Origin: Algoriphagus halophilus
Lineage (GTDB): Bacteria; Bacteroidota; Bacteroidia; Cytophagales; Cyclobacteriaceae
Assembly: GCF_900129785.1 (NCBI RefSeq)
Contig: NZ_FSRC01000002.1
Location: 744,001-808,000, forward strand
DNA: 64,000 nt
Reading direction: 5' to 3'
This document shows positions 8,901 to 17,551 of this stretch, piece after piece. How positions within the stretch are numbered: the first letter of the stretch is position 1; the number at the start of each line of letters is the position of its first letter. The notes beneath the pieces were generated by a model. That model did no database searches, was not told where the DNA came from, and saw only the letters and a list, made by a program, of their open reading frames with translations. Made by a program: the position numbers and the translations under genes.

Positions 8901-10444
8901 TAGGATTGATTTCCCCTCCACCACACCACGATATTTATTCTATTGAGGATCTGGCCCAATTGATCTATGATCTAAAAAATGCCAATAGAAAAGCCAGAAT
9001 CAACGTAAAATTGGTTTCTCAAGCTGGTGTAGGAACAGTAGCTGCCGGTGTGGCCAAAGCAATGGCAGATGTAATATTGATCTCAGGTGCTGATGGAGGT
9101 ACGGGCGCTTCCCCATTGAGTTCAATCCGACATGCAGGATTACCTTGGGAATTAGGTCTATCCGAAGCACACCAAACCTTGGTGAAAAATAACCTGAGAA
9201 GTAGAGTAACGCTACAAACTGACGGTCAATTAAGAACCGGTAGGGACTTGGCGATTGCTACCTTATTAGGTGCTGAGGAGTGGGGAATATCTACAGCTGC
9301 TTTGGTAGTGGAAGGTTGTATCATGATGCGTAAGTGTCATTTAAACACCTGCCCGGTAGGAATTGCTACTCAAAATGAAGAATTGAGAAAGCTATTTACT
9401 GGAGATCCAGACCATGTAGTGAATTACTTCAATTTCTTGGTTCAAGATCTTCGTGAAATCATGGCTTCTCTTGGATTTAGGACCATCGATGAAATGGTGG
9501 GACAAAGCCATATTCTTCAGTCTACAGGACATCTAAACCATTGGAAGTGGGATAAAGTAGATCTAACTCCAATATTCCACAGAGTAGAAGTGCCAGATCA
9601 TGTAGGTATCCATAAGCAAATCGATCAGGATTTTGAATTGAAGCGTGTGCTGGATAGACAATTGATCAAAGCGGCTCATCCTTCTTTGGAGCAGGCAGTT
9701 CCTTCTACAGGAAATTTCCAAATAAAGAATACCGATCGGTCGGTAGGCGCCATGCTTTCGAATGAAATTTCGAAAATATTCGGAAGTGTAGGATTACCTG
9801 ATGACACTATAGAGTTTAAGTTTACTGGTTCGGCAGGGCAAACCTTTGGAGCCTTCCTCACCAAAGGAGTAAACTTTGAATTGGAAGGGGAAGCCAATGA
9901 CTACTTTGGCAAAGGCCTTTCAGGAGGAAAACTGATTATTTATCCAAGCCGAAATGCACGATTCAAGCCAGAGGAAAACATCATCATTGGCAACGTGGCT
10001 TTCTACGGAGCTACCTCAGGTGAAGCCTATATCAATGGTAAAGGAGGAGAACGATTCTGTGTAAGAAATTCTGGTGTAAAAACCGTGATTGAAGGCATAG
10101 GAGACCATGGTTGTGAATACATGACCGGTGGTTTAGTGATCAATTTAGGAGAGATCGGTAGAAACTTTGCTGCTGGAATGAGTGGTGGTATCGCCTATAT
10201 TCTGAAAGATTATATCACAGAAATCAATCCTGAACTCGTGGATATCGACAACTTGGAAGAAGAAGATTTTGCTACGATAAAATCCTTCCTGAAGAGACAT
10301 GTGAAACTCACAGAAAGCGAGTTGGGAACGAAATTCCTAGAAAATTGGGATCAGTCAAAAGAGAAATTTATTAAAGTAATCCCTAGAGATTACAAAGCTG
10401 TTTTACAAAAAAGAGCTTCAGAACAATCTAAATCATTGGTGTAA
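5954..10444 (+). CDS. gltB: Glutamate synthase, large (alpha) subunit
   Basis: Makes two glutamates from glutamine and 2-oxoglutarate with electrons from GltD. The start is set at 5954 (MQKGLYRSEFEHDSCGIGAV) rather than an in-frame ATG 60 bases upstream, because the family matures so that the Cys of this segment (residue 15 here) becomes the N-terminal nucleophile of the class II glutamine amidotransferase domain. The 1496-residue chain then has the central domain, the FMN-binding synthase domain (GGTGASPLSSIRHAGLPWEL), the [3Fe-4S] cysteines (CIMMRKCHLNTC), and the C-terminal GXGXG beta-helix domain (GGERFCVRNSG). The length is normal. gltD follows one base after the stop codon. Confidence 0.97.
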   Translation: MQKGLYRSEFEHDSCGIGAVVDLSGVPSHETISDALYMLSNMEHRGGRGSDPKTGDGAGVLIQVPHQFLKDITARSEINLPEAGYYGVGMTFFPKNKQLFHKSKELLNQIIEELDFELIGYRQVPVDETVPGSGALEVMPNIEQLFVKHKKGLTGIDLERKLYLLRNYATSEINSKIPGVNNSFYFASLSSNTLIYKGQLRTDQVLAFYKDLQNSKIESAFAIVHSRFSTNTFPNWRLAQPFRFLSHNGEINTIRGNVTKMKSKESLMKTKYYSEEELKKLLPITNSQNSDSANLDAMVELLTLTGRSLPHAMMMLVPEAWQDNEVMDRDRKAFYKFHASLVEPWDGPAALLFTDGKSVGATLDRNGLRPLRYFITKDQRLILSSEAGALPIREATIVEKGRISPGRMLWADLEKKRVLFDEEVKGEICTKQPYEKWVADQRIKLRLMPDPEELSHPYNSQDLKKCQTVFGYTSEELKVVLAPMGDTAYEAIGSMGADTPLAVLSKQSQHISNYFKQLFAQVSNPPIDPIRERLVMSLFTRLGEGHNILEESPRHTRQIHISQPVLLNEDLDKIQNMEHLGYRSQKIYAHFNTDHKPGRLLEALEKLCMEAEKAIKDSKNILIISDRNSSEEWAPIPSLLAIGAVHHHLVKNNIRTKAGLVLESGDIRETHHFATAIGYGASAINPYMALESLLEMYENGQLTKVKDRKKVLTNYQEAIGKGLLKVLSKMGISTLQSYQSAQIFEALGLGPEVIDRCFKGTISRISGISFDELAEEVLIRHRAAYGTKSPVLETGGVYQWKRRGEKHLFNPETIHLLQKSTRLNDYGLYKKFANKINEQSKDALTLRGLFEFKKRITVSIDEVEPASSIMRRFATGAMSFGSISHEAHSTLAIAMNRIGGKSNSGEGGEDEIRFARKENGDWERSAIKQVASGRFGVTSNYLSNAAELQIKMAQGAKPGEGGQLPGHKVDEWIGRVRHSTPGVGLISPPPHHDIYSIEDLAQLIYDLKNANRKARINVKLVSQAGVGTVAAGVAKAMADVILISGADGGTGASPLSSIRHAGLPWELGLSEAHQTLVKNNLRSRVTLQTDGQLRTGRDLAIATLLGAEEWGISTAALVVEGCIMMRKCHLNTCPVGIATQNEELRKLFTGDPDHVVNYFNFLVQDLREIMASLGFRTIDEMVGQSHILQSTGHLNHWKWDKVDLTPIFHRVEVPDHVGIHKQIDQDFELKRVLDRQLIKAAHPSLEQAVPSTGNFQIKNTDRSVGAMLSNEISKIFGSVGLPDDTIEFKFTGSAGQTFGAFLTKGVNFELEGEANDYFGKGLSGGKLIIYPSRNARFKPEENIIIGNVAFYGATSGEAYINGKGGERFCVRNSGVKTVIEGIGDHGCEYMTGGLVINLGEIGRNFAAGMSGGIAYILKDYITEINPELVDIDNLEEEDFATIKSFLKRHVKLTESELGTKFLENWDQSKEKFIKVIPRDYKAVLQKRASEQSKSLV

Positions 10445-10445
10445 G

Positions 10446-11924
10446 ATGGGAGCGAAAGAAGGTTTTTTACAATTCAAAAGAGAGACGCCTGAATCAAGAG
10501 ACCCAAAGCAAAGGGTAGGCGATTATAAAGAGATCTATAAGCCGTTTTCCGGTGAACAATTGAACCACCAAGCGGCAAGATGTATGGACTGTGGTATTCC
10601 GTTTTGTCATAACGGTTGCCCATTGGGGAATGTAATCCCTGATTTTAATGATGCGGTATATAATGAGGAATGGGAGCAAGCGATTAATATTCTGAAAAGC
10701 ACCAACAATTTCCCTGAGTTTACGGGTAGAATATGCCCCGCTCCATGTGAAGCAAGTTGTGTTTTAGGAATTAACAAAGATCCTGTTGCAATTGAATTGA
10801 TCGAGAAGAGCATTGCTGAAAAGGCCTACGAGCTAGGCTTGATCCTGCCTAAGCCTCCTGAAAAAAGAACTGGTAAACAGGTGGCTGTCATTGGTTCAGG
10901 CCCAGCAGGACTTGCTGCGGCTGATCAATTGAATCAGGCAGGTCATGAGGTTACTGTTTTTGAAAAAGACAACAAACCCGGAGGACTTCTTAGATATGGA
11001 ATCCCAGATTTCAAATTGGAAAAATGGGTCATCGACAGGAGAATCGACATCATGAAAGAAGAGGGTGTGATTTTCACTTGTGGAACAGAAGTAGGTTTCA
11101 ATATCAAGGCAGAAAATATCCTTAGAAATTTTGATGCAGTGGTGATTTGTACGGGAGCAGGACAACCTCGCGAATTAAGAATCAATGGAGATAAGTTAAA
11201 AGGAGTACATTTTGCAATGGAATTCCTTGGTAACCAAAATAAGGTGATCAATGGGGAGTTGGAAGAGAATCCAATTTCAGCCAAGGACAAGCATGTATTC
11301 GTCATTGGTGGTGGTGATACTGGAAGTGATTGTATAGGTACCTCAAATAGACATGGGGCAAAGTCTATCACGCAGTTGGAATTATTGCCAAAACCTCCAA
11401 AGCAAAGAAATACCCTAAACCCTTGGCCAGAGTGGCCGATGACTTTGAGAACTTCCAGTTCTCATGAGGAAGGTTCAGAAAGAATGTTCTCCATCTTAAC
11501 CAAGGAGTTTATCGGAAATGAGGAGGGTGAAGTGACCGGATTGAAATTAGTAGATATAGAATGGAAGGAAAATGGTGGTCGAATGACCTTTGAGGAAGTG
11601 GAAGGCACCGAACGTGTAGAACCATGTGATGTTGCATTCATAGCCATTGGATTTTCAGGCCCAGCTCAAAATGGATTATTAGATGCATTTGGTGTAGCCA
11701 CCATGGAAAATACCCTTCCAAAATCCAAAAATTACCAAAGCACAAACTCCAAAGTATTCCTTGCCGGAGATATGCGAAGAGGTCAATCACTTGTAGTTTG
11801 GGCAATCTCAGAAGGAAGAGAAGCTGCTGTAAAAGTAGATGAATATCTTATGGGAAGTTCATCTCTACCAATGAAAGACGAATCGTTTTTCCAGGTGGAA
11901 GAAGAAATCGCAGGTATTGATTGA
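10446..11924 (+). CDS. gltD: Glutamate synthase, small (beta) subunit
   Basis: The 492-residue NAD(P)H-oxidising partner of GltB. An N-terminal ferredoxin-like region carries cysteines C46, C49, C54, C58 and C97, C101, C105 (CMDCGIPFCHNGC; CPAPCEASC), which bind [4Fe-4S] clusters. The FAD-binding site follows (VAVIGSGPAGLAAADQL) and a second Rossmann motif binds NAD(P)H (VFVIGGGDTGSDCIG). It is adjacent to gltB with one base between, so the two are almost certainly cotranscribed, and a strong terminator follows. Confidence 0.97.
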   Translation: MGAKEGFLQFKRETPESRDPKQRVGDYKEIYKPFSGEQLNHQAARCMDCGIPFCHNGCPLGNVIPDFNDAVYNEEWEQAINILKSTNNFPEFTGRICPAPCEASCVLGINKDPVAIELIEKSIAEKAYELGLILPKPPEKRTGKQVAVIGSGPAGLAAADQLNQAGHEVTVFEKDNKPGGLLRYGIPDFKLEKWVIDRRIDIMKEEGVIFTCGTEVGFNIKAENILRNFDAVVICTGAGQPRELRINGDKLKGVHFAMEFLGNQNKVINGELEENPISAKDKHVFVIGGGDTGSDCIGTSNRHGAKSITQLELLPKPPKQRNTLNPWPEWPMTLRTSSSHEEGSERMFSILTKEFIGNEEGEVTGLKLVDIEWKENGGRMTFEEVEGTERVEPCDVAFIAIGFSGPAQNGLLDAFGVATMENTLPKSKNYQSTNSKVFLAGDMRRGQSLVVWAISEGREAAVKVDEYLMGSSSLPMKDESFFQVEEEIAGID

Positions 11925-11982
11925 GCCTAAAAGCTCAGATTATCCAATAGAATCCCTGTTTAGTTGACAACCCTGCGAAACA

Positions 11983-12019
11983 GAAAGCCATCCGCTTCGG
12001 CAGATGGCTTTCCTATTTT
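11983..12019 (+). terminator. Terminator after gltD
   Basis: A perfect 10-bp stem (GAAAGCCATC with GATGGCTTTC, 11983-11992 and 12003-12012) with a 10-base loop, followed by a T-rich stretch. It reads best on the plus strand and closes gltBD. Confidence 0.85.
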
Positions 12020-12450
12020 TAATTATCTCCTCTTCTTCTTGGTATTTCCCCTCTTTCTCTAATTTCTCCACCAGGCCTTCTTCCCCTTCGATGTCTTTGG
12101 GATTCTTTTAATTCTTCCCACTTTGCTCGTTGCTCTTCAGTCAATACTTTTTTGATTGCTTCATCTTGTACCTTCATCTCTTCGCGCCTTGCACTCATTT
12201 CTTCTCTTTTAGCATCCATTTCGGCTCTTTTGGCTTCCATTTCCGCCTCTCTTTTCTTGGCATTTTCCAGATTGATTGCCAAAATCTCTGCTTTCTGAGC
12301 TTCAGAAAGCTCAAGCTGCTTCGCCATCATCTCTGTTTGTTTTTGAGCTCTCTCTTCAGGAGTAGGTCTTTCTTTTGTCTTCGCCTCTTGTGCGAATGCA
12401 GCTGCACCAGCCATCAAGACCAGCATCAATGCAATAGTTAGCTTTTTCAT
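12019..12450 (-). CDS. DUF4890-like secreted coiled-coil protein (Spy/CpxP-like)
   Basis: A 143-residue protein with a signal peptide (MKKLTIALMLVLMAGAAAFA, cleavage near residue 20). I chose the ATG at 12450 over one 78 bases upstream because the signal peptide begins there. The mature part is almost all charged helix: LSEAQKAEILAI and LTEEQRAKWEEL resemble the LTxxQ motifs of Spy/CpxP chaperones, with about four near-repeats of a seven-residue unit such as AEMEAKR between them, and an Arg/Gly-rich tail. A periplasmic chaperone or stress role is an inference only. It is on the opposite strand to gltD. Confidence 0.8.
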   Translation of the reverse strand: MKKLTIALMLVLMAGAAAFAQEAKTKERPTPEERAQKQTEMMAKQLELSEAQKAEILAINLENAKKREAEMEAKRAEMDAKREEMSARREEMKVQDEAIKKVLTEEQRAKWEELKESQRHRRGRRPGGEIRERGEIPRRRGDN

Positions 12451-12538
12451 TGTTTTACGGTTTGTTTGTCTTTTAGACATGCCATTTGGCAGATAGTTTA
12501 ATTGGAAATCCAAAACCCTTGTTAACAAACCTTAAATT

Positions 12539-13870
12539 CTATTTTTCTTCAATTAACTCTTTACGTTCACTGGCTTTCACATATTTTGGCTTGATCAACA
12601 ATCTCAGGCTAGGATCAAAACTCAAATAATTCCAAGCCCAATCCATAAAGATGAACATCTTGTTTTTAACTCCCAAAATGGCCATCAGGTGGACAAAAAG
12701 CCAGGTTAGCCAAGCCATTAAACCTTGAAATTTTATAAAAGGAAGATCTACTACGGCTAATTTTCTGCCAACTGTAGCCATAGAACCCAAGTCTTTATAA
12801 CGAAATGGCTCCATTTCCTTTCCTTTGGTCAGGTTAATTAAATTTTTGGCTAAGTTTTCAGCTTGCTGCATGGCTACCTGAGCAACCTGAGGATGTCCTT
12901 TGGGATACTTTTCTTCTCTCAGTAAAGCCACATCTCCCAAAACAAAAATGTCTTTTTCTCCAACCACCCGATTCATTTCATCGACGTAGATTCTTCCATT
13001 AGGAGCAAAATGCTCTTTCGTTAGCCCATCGATTAAATTCGGTTTTATCCCAGCAGCCCAGAGCAGAGTATGGGTACTTATTGATTCTTTCCCTTCCAAC
13101 TTTACCTGCTCCCCATCATAGTCCTGTACTTTGGTATCCAGCATTACTTCCACCCCCAACTTCTGCAAGTATCTAAGAGAATGATCTTGTGATTCCTCTG
13201 ACATAGCGCCCAGGAGTTTTGGACCTGCCTCAATCAAGACTACTTTCATATTGCTGAAATTCAGCTCAGGATAATCTTTTGGGAAAACATTGTTTCTCAA
13301 TTCCGCCATAGCACCTGCCAATTCCACTCCAGTTGGACCGCCTCCTACAATCACCACATTCATCAAGGACTTCCTATCTTCTTGCTTTTCAATATTGATG
13401 GCACGCTCATAATTGGAAATGATTTTATTTCTAATGTAAAGTGCTTCAGATACCGTCTTCATAGGACTGGAATTGTATTCTATAGACTGGTTGCCGAAGT
13501 AGTTGGTATCTGCCCCCATTGCCAGAACTAGGTAATCATAGTCTATGTATCCAATATCAGAGTAAAGTCGTTTGATTTTGGAATCAAAAGAATGTACCTC
13601 AGCCATTCTAAAAATAGAATTTGGAGTATCGTGAAATATCTTCCTTAAAGGGAAAGAAATCGCACTGGGCTCCAATCCAGCTGTGGCCACCTGATAAAAG
13701 AGTGGCTGAAACTGGTGGTAATTGTTTTTGTCCAGTAAAATGACTTGGAATGGCCCCTTTATCAGCTTTCTGGCAAGTTTTAATCCCCCAAAACCACCTC
13801 CAACAATGACTAGTTTGGGAAGATTGGTTTCAGGAATATTTGGAATGGGTTTTTCTGCGGGTAGTAACAT
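12539..13870 (-). CDS. ndh: Type II NADH:quinone dehydrogenase (NDH-2)
   Basis: A 443-residue flavoprotein oxidising NADH and reducing the membrane quinone pool without pumping protons. The FAD motif is VIVGGGFGGLKLARKL near residue 22-37, the NADH motif is VVIVGGGPTGVELAG, and IFVLGDVA contacts the flavin. The C-terminal 80 residues contain hydrophobic and aromatic helices (GLMAWLTWLFVHLMAILGV) that anchor it to the inner membrane, as in bacterial NDH-2. It is upstream of the DUF4890 gene on the minus strand, with no obvious functional link. Confidence 0.92.
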   Translation of the reverse strand: MLLPAEKPIPNIPETNLPKLVIVGGGFGGLKLARKLIKGPFQVILLDKNNYHQFQPLFYQVATAGLEPSAISFPLRKIFHDTPNSIFRMAEVHSFDSKIKRLYSDIGYIDYDYLVLAMGADTNYFGNQSIEYNSSPMKTVSEALYIRNKIISNYERAINIEKQEDRKSLMNVVIVGGGPTGVELAGAMAELRNNVFPKDYPELNFSNMKVVLIEAGPKLLGAMSEESQDHSLRYLQKLGVEVMLDTKVQDYDGEQVKLEGKESISTHTLLWAAGIKPNLIDGLTKEHFAPNGRIYVDEMNRVVGEKDIFVLGDVALLREEKYPKGHPQVAQVAMQQAENLAKNLINLTKGKEMEPFRYKDLGSMATVGRKLAVVDLPFIKFQGLMAWLTWLFVHLMAILGVKNKMFIFMDWAWNYLSFDPSLRLLIKPKYVKASERKELIEEK

Positions 13871-14015
13871 TGGCTGTAGTTTTTCTTAGCTAACGAATTA
13901 GAAATAGATAAGGACAAAATTCCCCTCTCTTTTTCCTATTTAGAAGATCCGCCAACTTGGACTAGCCTATAGATAAAAAGATTTGTTATTTTTACCACCC
14001 TAATAAAGTATATCC

Positions 14016-14723
14016 ATGGGAAGAGCATTTGAATTCAGAAAAGAAAGAAAATTCAAGCGTTGGGACAAAATGTCCAAAGTATTTACGCGTCTAGGGAAAG
14101 AAATAGTGATGGCGGTTAAATCCGGTGGTCCTGATCCCGCGTCCAACCCGAGATTGAGAACAATCATCCAAAATGCCAAAGGAGCACAAATGCCCAAGGA
14201 CAGAATTGAAGCAGCGATCAAACGAGCTTCAAATAAGGATGAAAAAGATTACGAAGAAGTAGTATATGAAGGATACGGCCCTTTTGGGATTGCCGTCATT
14301 GTAGAAACTTCAACTGATAACATTAATAGAACTGTAGCAAACGTACGTTCTTACTTCACTAAAGCCGGTGGTTCACTAGGAACATCTGGTTCTGTAAGTT
14401 TTATGTTTGACCATAAAGCGGTGTTCCGATTTGCACAAGGCGATTGGGACATGGAGGAGTTAGAGCTAGAGTTAATTGATTACGGACTGTCAGAAATCGA
14501 TGAGAACGAAGGTGAACTGTTTGTTTACACTGAGTTTGCAGATTTTGGCACCATGCAAAAAGCATTAGAGGAAAAAGGGATTGAAGTAATAAGTGCAGAT
14601 TTCCAAAGATTCCCTACTTCCTTAACTGAATTGACAGAAGAGCAAGAAGAAATCATCAATAAGATGATTGAAAAGATGGAAGAAGATGATGATGTCAATC
14701 AAGTATTTACAAACATGGCCTAG
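14016..14723 (+). CDS. yebC: YebC/PmpR-family regulator
   Basis: A 235-residue YebC family protein. The start (MGRAFEFRKERKFKRWDKMS) is the normal conserved N-terminus, followed by AKGAQMPKDRIEAAIKRA, and three domains with an acidic C-terminus. Family members are described as DNA-binding regulators, and some as translation factors that relieve ribosome stalling; the role here is not decidable. It is single and followed by a terminator whose stem contains its own stop codon. Confidence 0.95.
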   Translation: MGRAFEFRKERKFKRWDKMSKVFTRLGKEIVMAVKSGGPDPASNPRLRTIIQNAKGAQMPKDRIEAAIKRASNKDEKDYEEVVYEGYGPFGIAVIVETSTDNINRTVANVRSYFTKAGGSLGTSGSVSFMFDHKAVFRFAQGDWDMEELELELIDYGLSEIDENEGELFVYTEFADFGTMQKALEEKGIEVISADFQRFPTSLTELTEEQEEIINKMIEKMEEDDDVNQVFTNMA

Positions 14724-14743
14724 GCAATTGCCTGGGCTTTTTT
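14717..14743 (+). terminator. Terminator overlapping the yebC stop codon
   Basis: The stem GCCTAGGC / GCCTGGGC (14718-14725 and 14730-14737, one wobble pair, 4-base loop AATT) is followed by six T at 14738-14743. The stop codon TAG lies within the 5' arm. The next gene starts right after the T-run. Confidence 0.8.
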
Positions 14744-15316
14744 ATGTCTATGAATTTTCCAAAAAGAGTAAATTTTCAAGATGCTGAAAAACAATTAATC
14801 ATTGTAGGAAGTAAAAACCCTGTCAAGATTTCCTGTACAGAATCAGCATTTTCAGAAGCATTTTCAAAATCATTTTTAGTCAATGGGGTAAATACATCCT
14901 CCGGGGTTTCGGATCAACCCGTTGGAAACGAAGAAACTTTGAAAGGAGCTAAAAACAGAGCGACTAATGCTAAAAAAACATTTCCTGAAGCAGATTTCTG
15001 GGTAGGAATAGAAGGAGGTGTAGATGAAGACGAACATGGAATGTTTGCCTTTGCCTGGATTTACATTGAAAGTGATCAAAATAAATCAAGTCAGTCAAAA
15101 ACCGGGACTTTTTATCTTCCCGATGAAGTAACCAAACTCATCAAATCAGGAATGGAACTTGGTGAAGCTGATGATCAGGTTTTTAGTCAACTTAATTCCA
15201 AGCAGCAAGGCGGTTCAGTAGGAATTCTCACCCATGGAGTAGTAGATAGAAAAGCCTATTATTCTCAGGCAATTATTCTTGCTTTAATCCCATTTCTAAA
15301 TAAAAACCTCTACTAA
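14744..15316 (+). CDS. yjjX: Inosine/xanthosine triphosphatase (YjjX/Maf-like ITPase family)
   Basis: A 190-residue homologue of YjjX, which hydrolyses non-canonical purine nucleotides (ITP, XTP) and cleans the nucleotide pool. Recognisable motifs are IIVGSKNPVKISCTESAF near residues 20-37, SSGVSDQPVGNEETLKGAKN, and FWVGIEGGVDED around 90. Two in-frame ATG codons exist, at 14744 and 14750. The first follows the yebC terminator with no gap, so a separate promoter inside yebC, or some read-through, must provide transcription. Confidence 0.88.
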   Translation: MSMNFPKRVNFQDAEKQLIIVGSKNPVKISCTESAFSEAFSKSFLVNGVNTSSGVSDQPVGNEETLKGAKNRATNAKKTFPEADFWVGIEGGVDEDEHGMFAFAWIYIESDQNKSSQSKTGTFYLPDEVTKLIKSGMELGEADDQVFSQLNSKQQGGSVGILTHGVVDRKAYYSQAIILALIPFLNKNLY

Positions 15317-15485
15317 AAATACAGGTTTAGTAAAAAAATAACATTATTGCCTTTTTATTATAAAAAATTTATAAAATGGTTGGAAAATCCAATTAATTGG
15401 GTTTGATTAGCAACATTAAATGTAGATACATTCAATTATACATATCACAGAAGTTGTTTCAGTCACCCAAAAATTGATTCAGCTA

Positions 15486-15513
15486 TAAACCTCCTCTGGA
15501 GGTTTATTTTTTT
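15486..15513 (+). terminator. Terminator downstream of yjjX
   Basis: A 9-bp perfect stem (TAAACCTCC / GGAGGTTTA; 15486-15494 and 15498-15506) with a 3-base loop, then seven T. It overlaps the stop codon of the opposing gene at 15504 and reads on the plus strand. Confidence 0.8.
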
Positions 15514-16487
15514 AGATTCCTCAAGAAGTTTCGAAGCGCAACTTGCCAATCTGGATCTGCATCCCATTCAGGGCCTATATATAGCTCATTTCGAACGATT
15601 AGTTTGATATAATATTTAACTACCGTACGATTGGTAGAATCTCCAGAAGGTACTTCCAGCCCCATACTTTTCATCATATCTGCCTCTCTAGCTTCTACCT
15701 TAACCAATAAGAACTGTACCCGATCTCTAATTAATTCCTGGTCGGTTTTTGCTTCCGTTAACCATTCCGTGGCATAGGGATATTCAGCTTTCAATATTTG
15801 TTCAATTCCCGATTTTTGAGCTTCCTGCTCTGCTAAAATAGTAGCTTGGGATTTCCCATACATATCATACCTGAAATAGCTTAATAGACCAGATTCAGCG
15901 GAGGAGCCTTCAATCGGAATTCCTAGTTTAAATACTTCAAGGTTTAAGGGATTTTCTGCTATAAACTGTTGAGCTGAAGAAGTCTCATTTTGCCCTATAT
16001 TGGGAAACTCAGGCACATCAATTACCAGTAAGTTCTTGGACCTTGTGTTTGCCCCAAGTGATGCAAATTGTTTAGCTGCTGTTTGTAAATCAGGCCCGCT
16101 AATGCCAATTAAACTGGTTGAAGGGATCATTTGAGCATTCCCTGTATAAGGTGCAACATGAATGGACGTGTTGTTTTTTTGCCGAGTTACAAAAATGATA
16201 TTTTTGACCAACCGACTTGAAAATGCATTGGCATAATCTGCTTGAACAGCATCTGATATCGCTACCTGCTCCAACTCAAAATATCCCACAGGATCTCCCC
16301 CTGCCTCCACCAAAGCTGAATGGACACTATCTGCTAATGCTTTCCATTCCATCGCAGGTCTGGCACTAGGGTCATTCGAAACCATGACGATCGATTTTCC
16401 ATCAAAAAAAGTTTCAGGAAGCGTGCCTTGTCCCATTCCTTTATGTAGGAAAATGAAAACAAACACGAGAGATAAGATATATTTCAT
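15504..16487 (-). CDS. Unknown secreted protein
   Basis: A 327-residue protein with a signal peptide (MKYILSLVFVFIFLHKGMGQ). I do not recognise a domain. The mature N-terminal part (SIVMVSNDPSARPAMEWKAL) and VKNIIFVTRQ suggest an alpha/beta fold; the C-terminus has NRTVVKYYIKLIVRNELYIG and ends in a basic tail. It is divergently transcribed from the M28 peptidase with a 70-bp gap. Relatives are probably confined to Cytophagales. Function unknown. Confidence 0.7.
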   Translation of the reverse strand: MKYILSLVFVFIFLHKGMGQGTLPETFFDGKSIVMVSNDPSARPAMEWKALADSVHSALVEAGGDPVGYFELEQVAISDAVQADYANAFSSRLVKNIIFVTRQKNNTSIHVAPYTGNAQMIPSTSLIGISGPDLQTAAKQFASLGANTRSKNLLVIDVPEFPNIGQNETSSAQQFIAENPLNLEVFKLGIPIEGSSAESGLLSYFRYDMYGKSQATILAEQEAQKSGIEQILKAEYPYATEWLTEAKTDQELIRDRVQFLLVKVEAREADMMKSMGLEVPSGDSTNRTVVKYYIKLIVRNELYIGPEWDADPDWQVALRNFLRNLKK

Positions 16488-16557
16488 TCGAAGAAATAGG
16501 TGATGTCCTTTTGCTTAGTAATTTTACGAATATACATAACGAAAAATATTTTCATTG

Positions 16558-17481
16558 ATGCAGATTAATCTGAAGTCTTTCCTAAGTTTTCTGTTTATCC
16601 TAATTGCTTTTTATTCCAAAGCTCAACAAGTGGATAAAAAATCGCTATTGGACAATATAGAATATTTATCTTCAGATGACTTCAAAGGGAGAAAAACTGG
16701 CAGTCCAGAAAACTTAAAAGCCAGAAATTTTATTATTGAAAAGTTTAAATCCATTGGATTAGAAACCCATTATCTTCAGTTCCAGCAAAAGTTTTCTTTT
16801 GAAAGCCGAAGATCCAATGATCGACTTGATGGCGCCAATGTGGTAGGTTTTGTAGCAGGAAGTGAATCTAGAAAATTGATTGTAATCACAGCCCATTTCG
16901 ATCATGTGGGCGTAGGCAGTCCAATTGATGGCGATAGCATTTTTAACGGGGCGGATGACAATGCCTCAGGAACCGCCGCATTAATAGCCTTGGCAGAATA
17001 TTTTAAAAAGAATAGACCGAAGCACAGTATGATTTTTGCCGCTTTGGATGGAGAAGAAATGGGGCTACAAGGTGCTAGAGCTTTGGTCAGGGATTTCCCG
17101 TTTCCGCTTGAAACGATTGAATTGAATATTAATATGGATATGATCTCCAGAAATAATCAGGGAGAATTATATGCTTCTGGAACTTACCAAAACCCGGATT
17201 TAAAACCGATTTTGGAAAAAGCCTCTTCAGGCCTTACTCCAACTTTGGTCTTTGGGCATGATTTACCGGATACGGGAAGAGATGATTGGAGTAAATCCTC
17301 AGATCATGGGGCATTCTTAGAAAAGGGAGTTCCTCATATTTATTTTGGAGTGGAAGATCACCCGGATTATCATAAACCAAGTGACGATTTTAAAAACATA
17401 CAACCTGACTTTTATTACGAAGCAGTTAACCTGATTCTTAAATGCACCCTAGCTTTAGACCGCGAATTACTGAAAGAATAG
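16558..17481 (+). CDS. M28-family zinc aminopeptidase, secreted
   Basis: A 307-residue peptidase with a signal peptide (LSFLFILIAFYSKA). Two-zinc site residues are visible in AHFDHVG, NGADDNASGTAAL, DGEEMGLQGA, NMDMIS and SSDHGAF, in the order typical for M28 aminopeptidases. It should cut N-terminal residues from peptides in the periplasm or outside the cell. The ATG at 16558 is preferred over a TTG three bases upstream. It is divergent from the unknown secreted gene. Confidence 0.9.
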   Translation: MQINLKSFLSFLFILIAFYSKAQQVDKKSLLDNIEYLSSDDFKGRKTGSPENLKARNFIIEKFKSIGLETHYLQFQQKFSFESRRSNDRLDGANVVGFVAGSESRKLIVITAHFDHVGVGSPIDGDSIFNGADDNASGTAALIALAEYFKKNRPKHSMIFAALDGEEMGLQGARALVRDFPFPLETIELNINMDMISRNNQGELYASGTYQNPDLKPILEKASSGLTPTLVFGHDLPDTGRDDWSKSSDHGAFLEKGVPHIYFGVEDHPDYHKPSDDFKNIQPDFYYEAVNLILKCTLALDRELLKE

Positions 17482-17551
17482 TCTTAATCTTTCGGATTGC
17501 CTGAAAGGATGCGTAATTTGTGGATTGTTTCTAAGACTATACCGCTGAATT

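Noticed and set aside
12130..12441. Plus-strand Phe/Leu-rich frame
   Set aside because: It is the antisense of the charged DUF4890 coding region.
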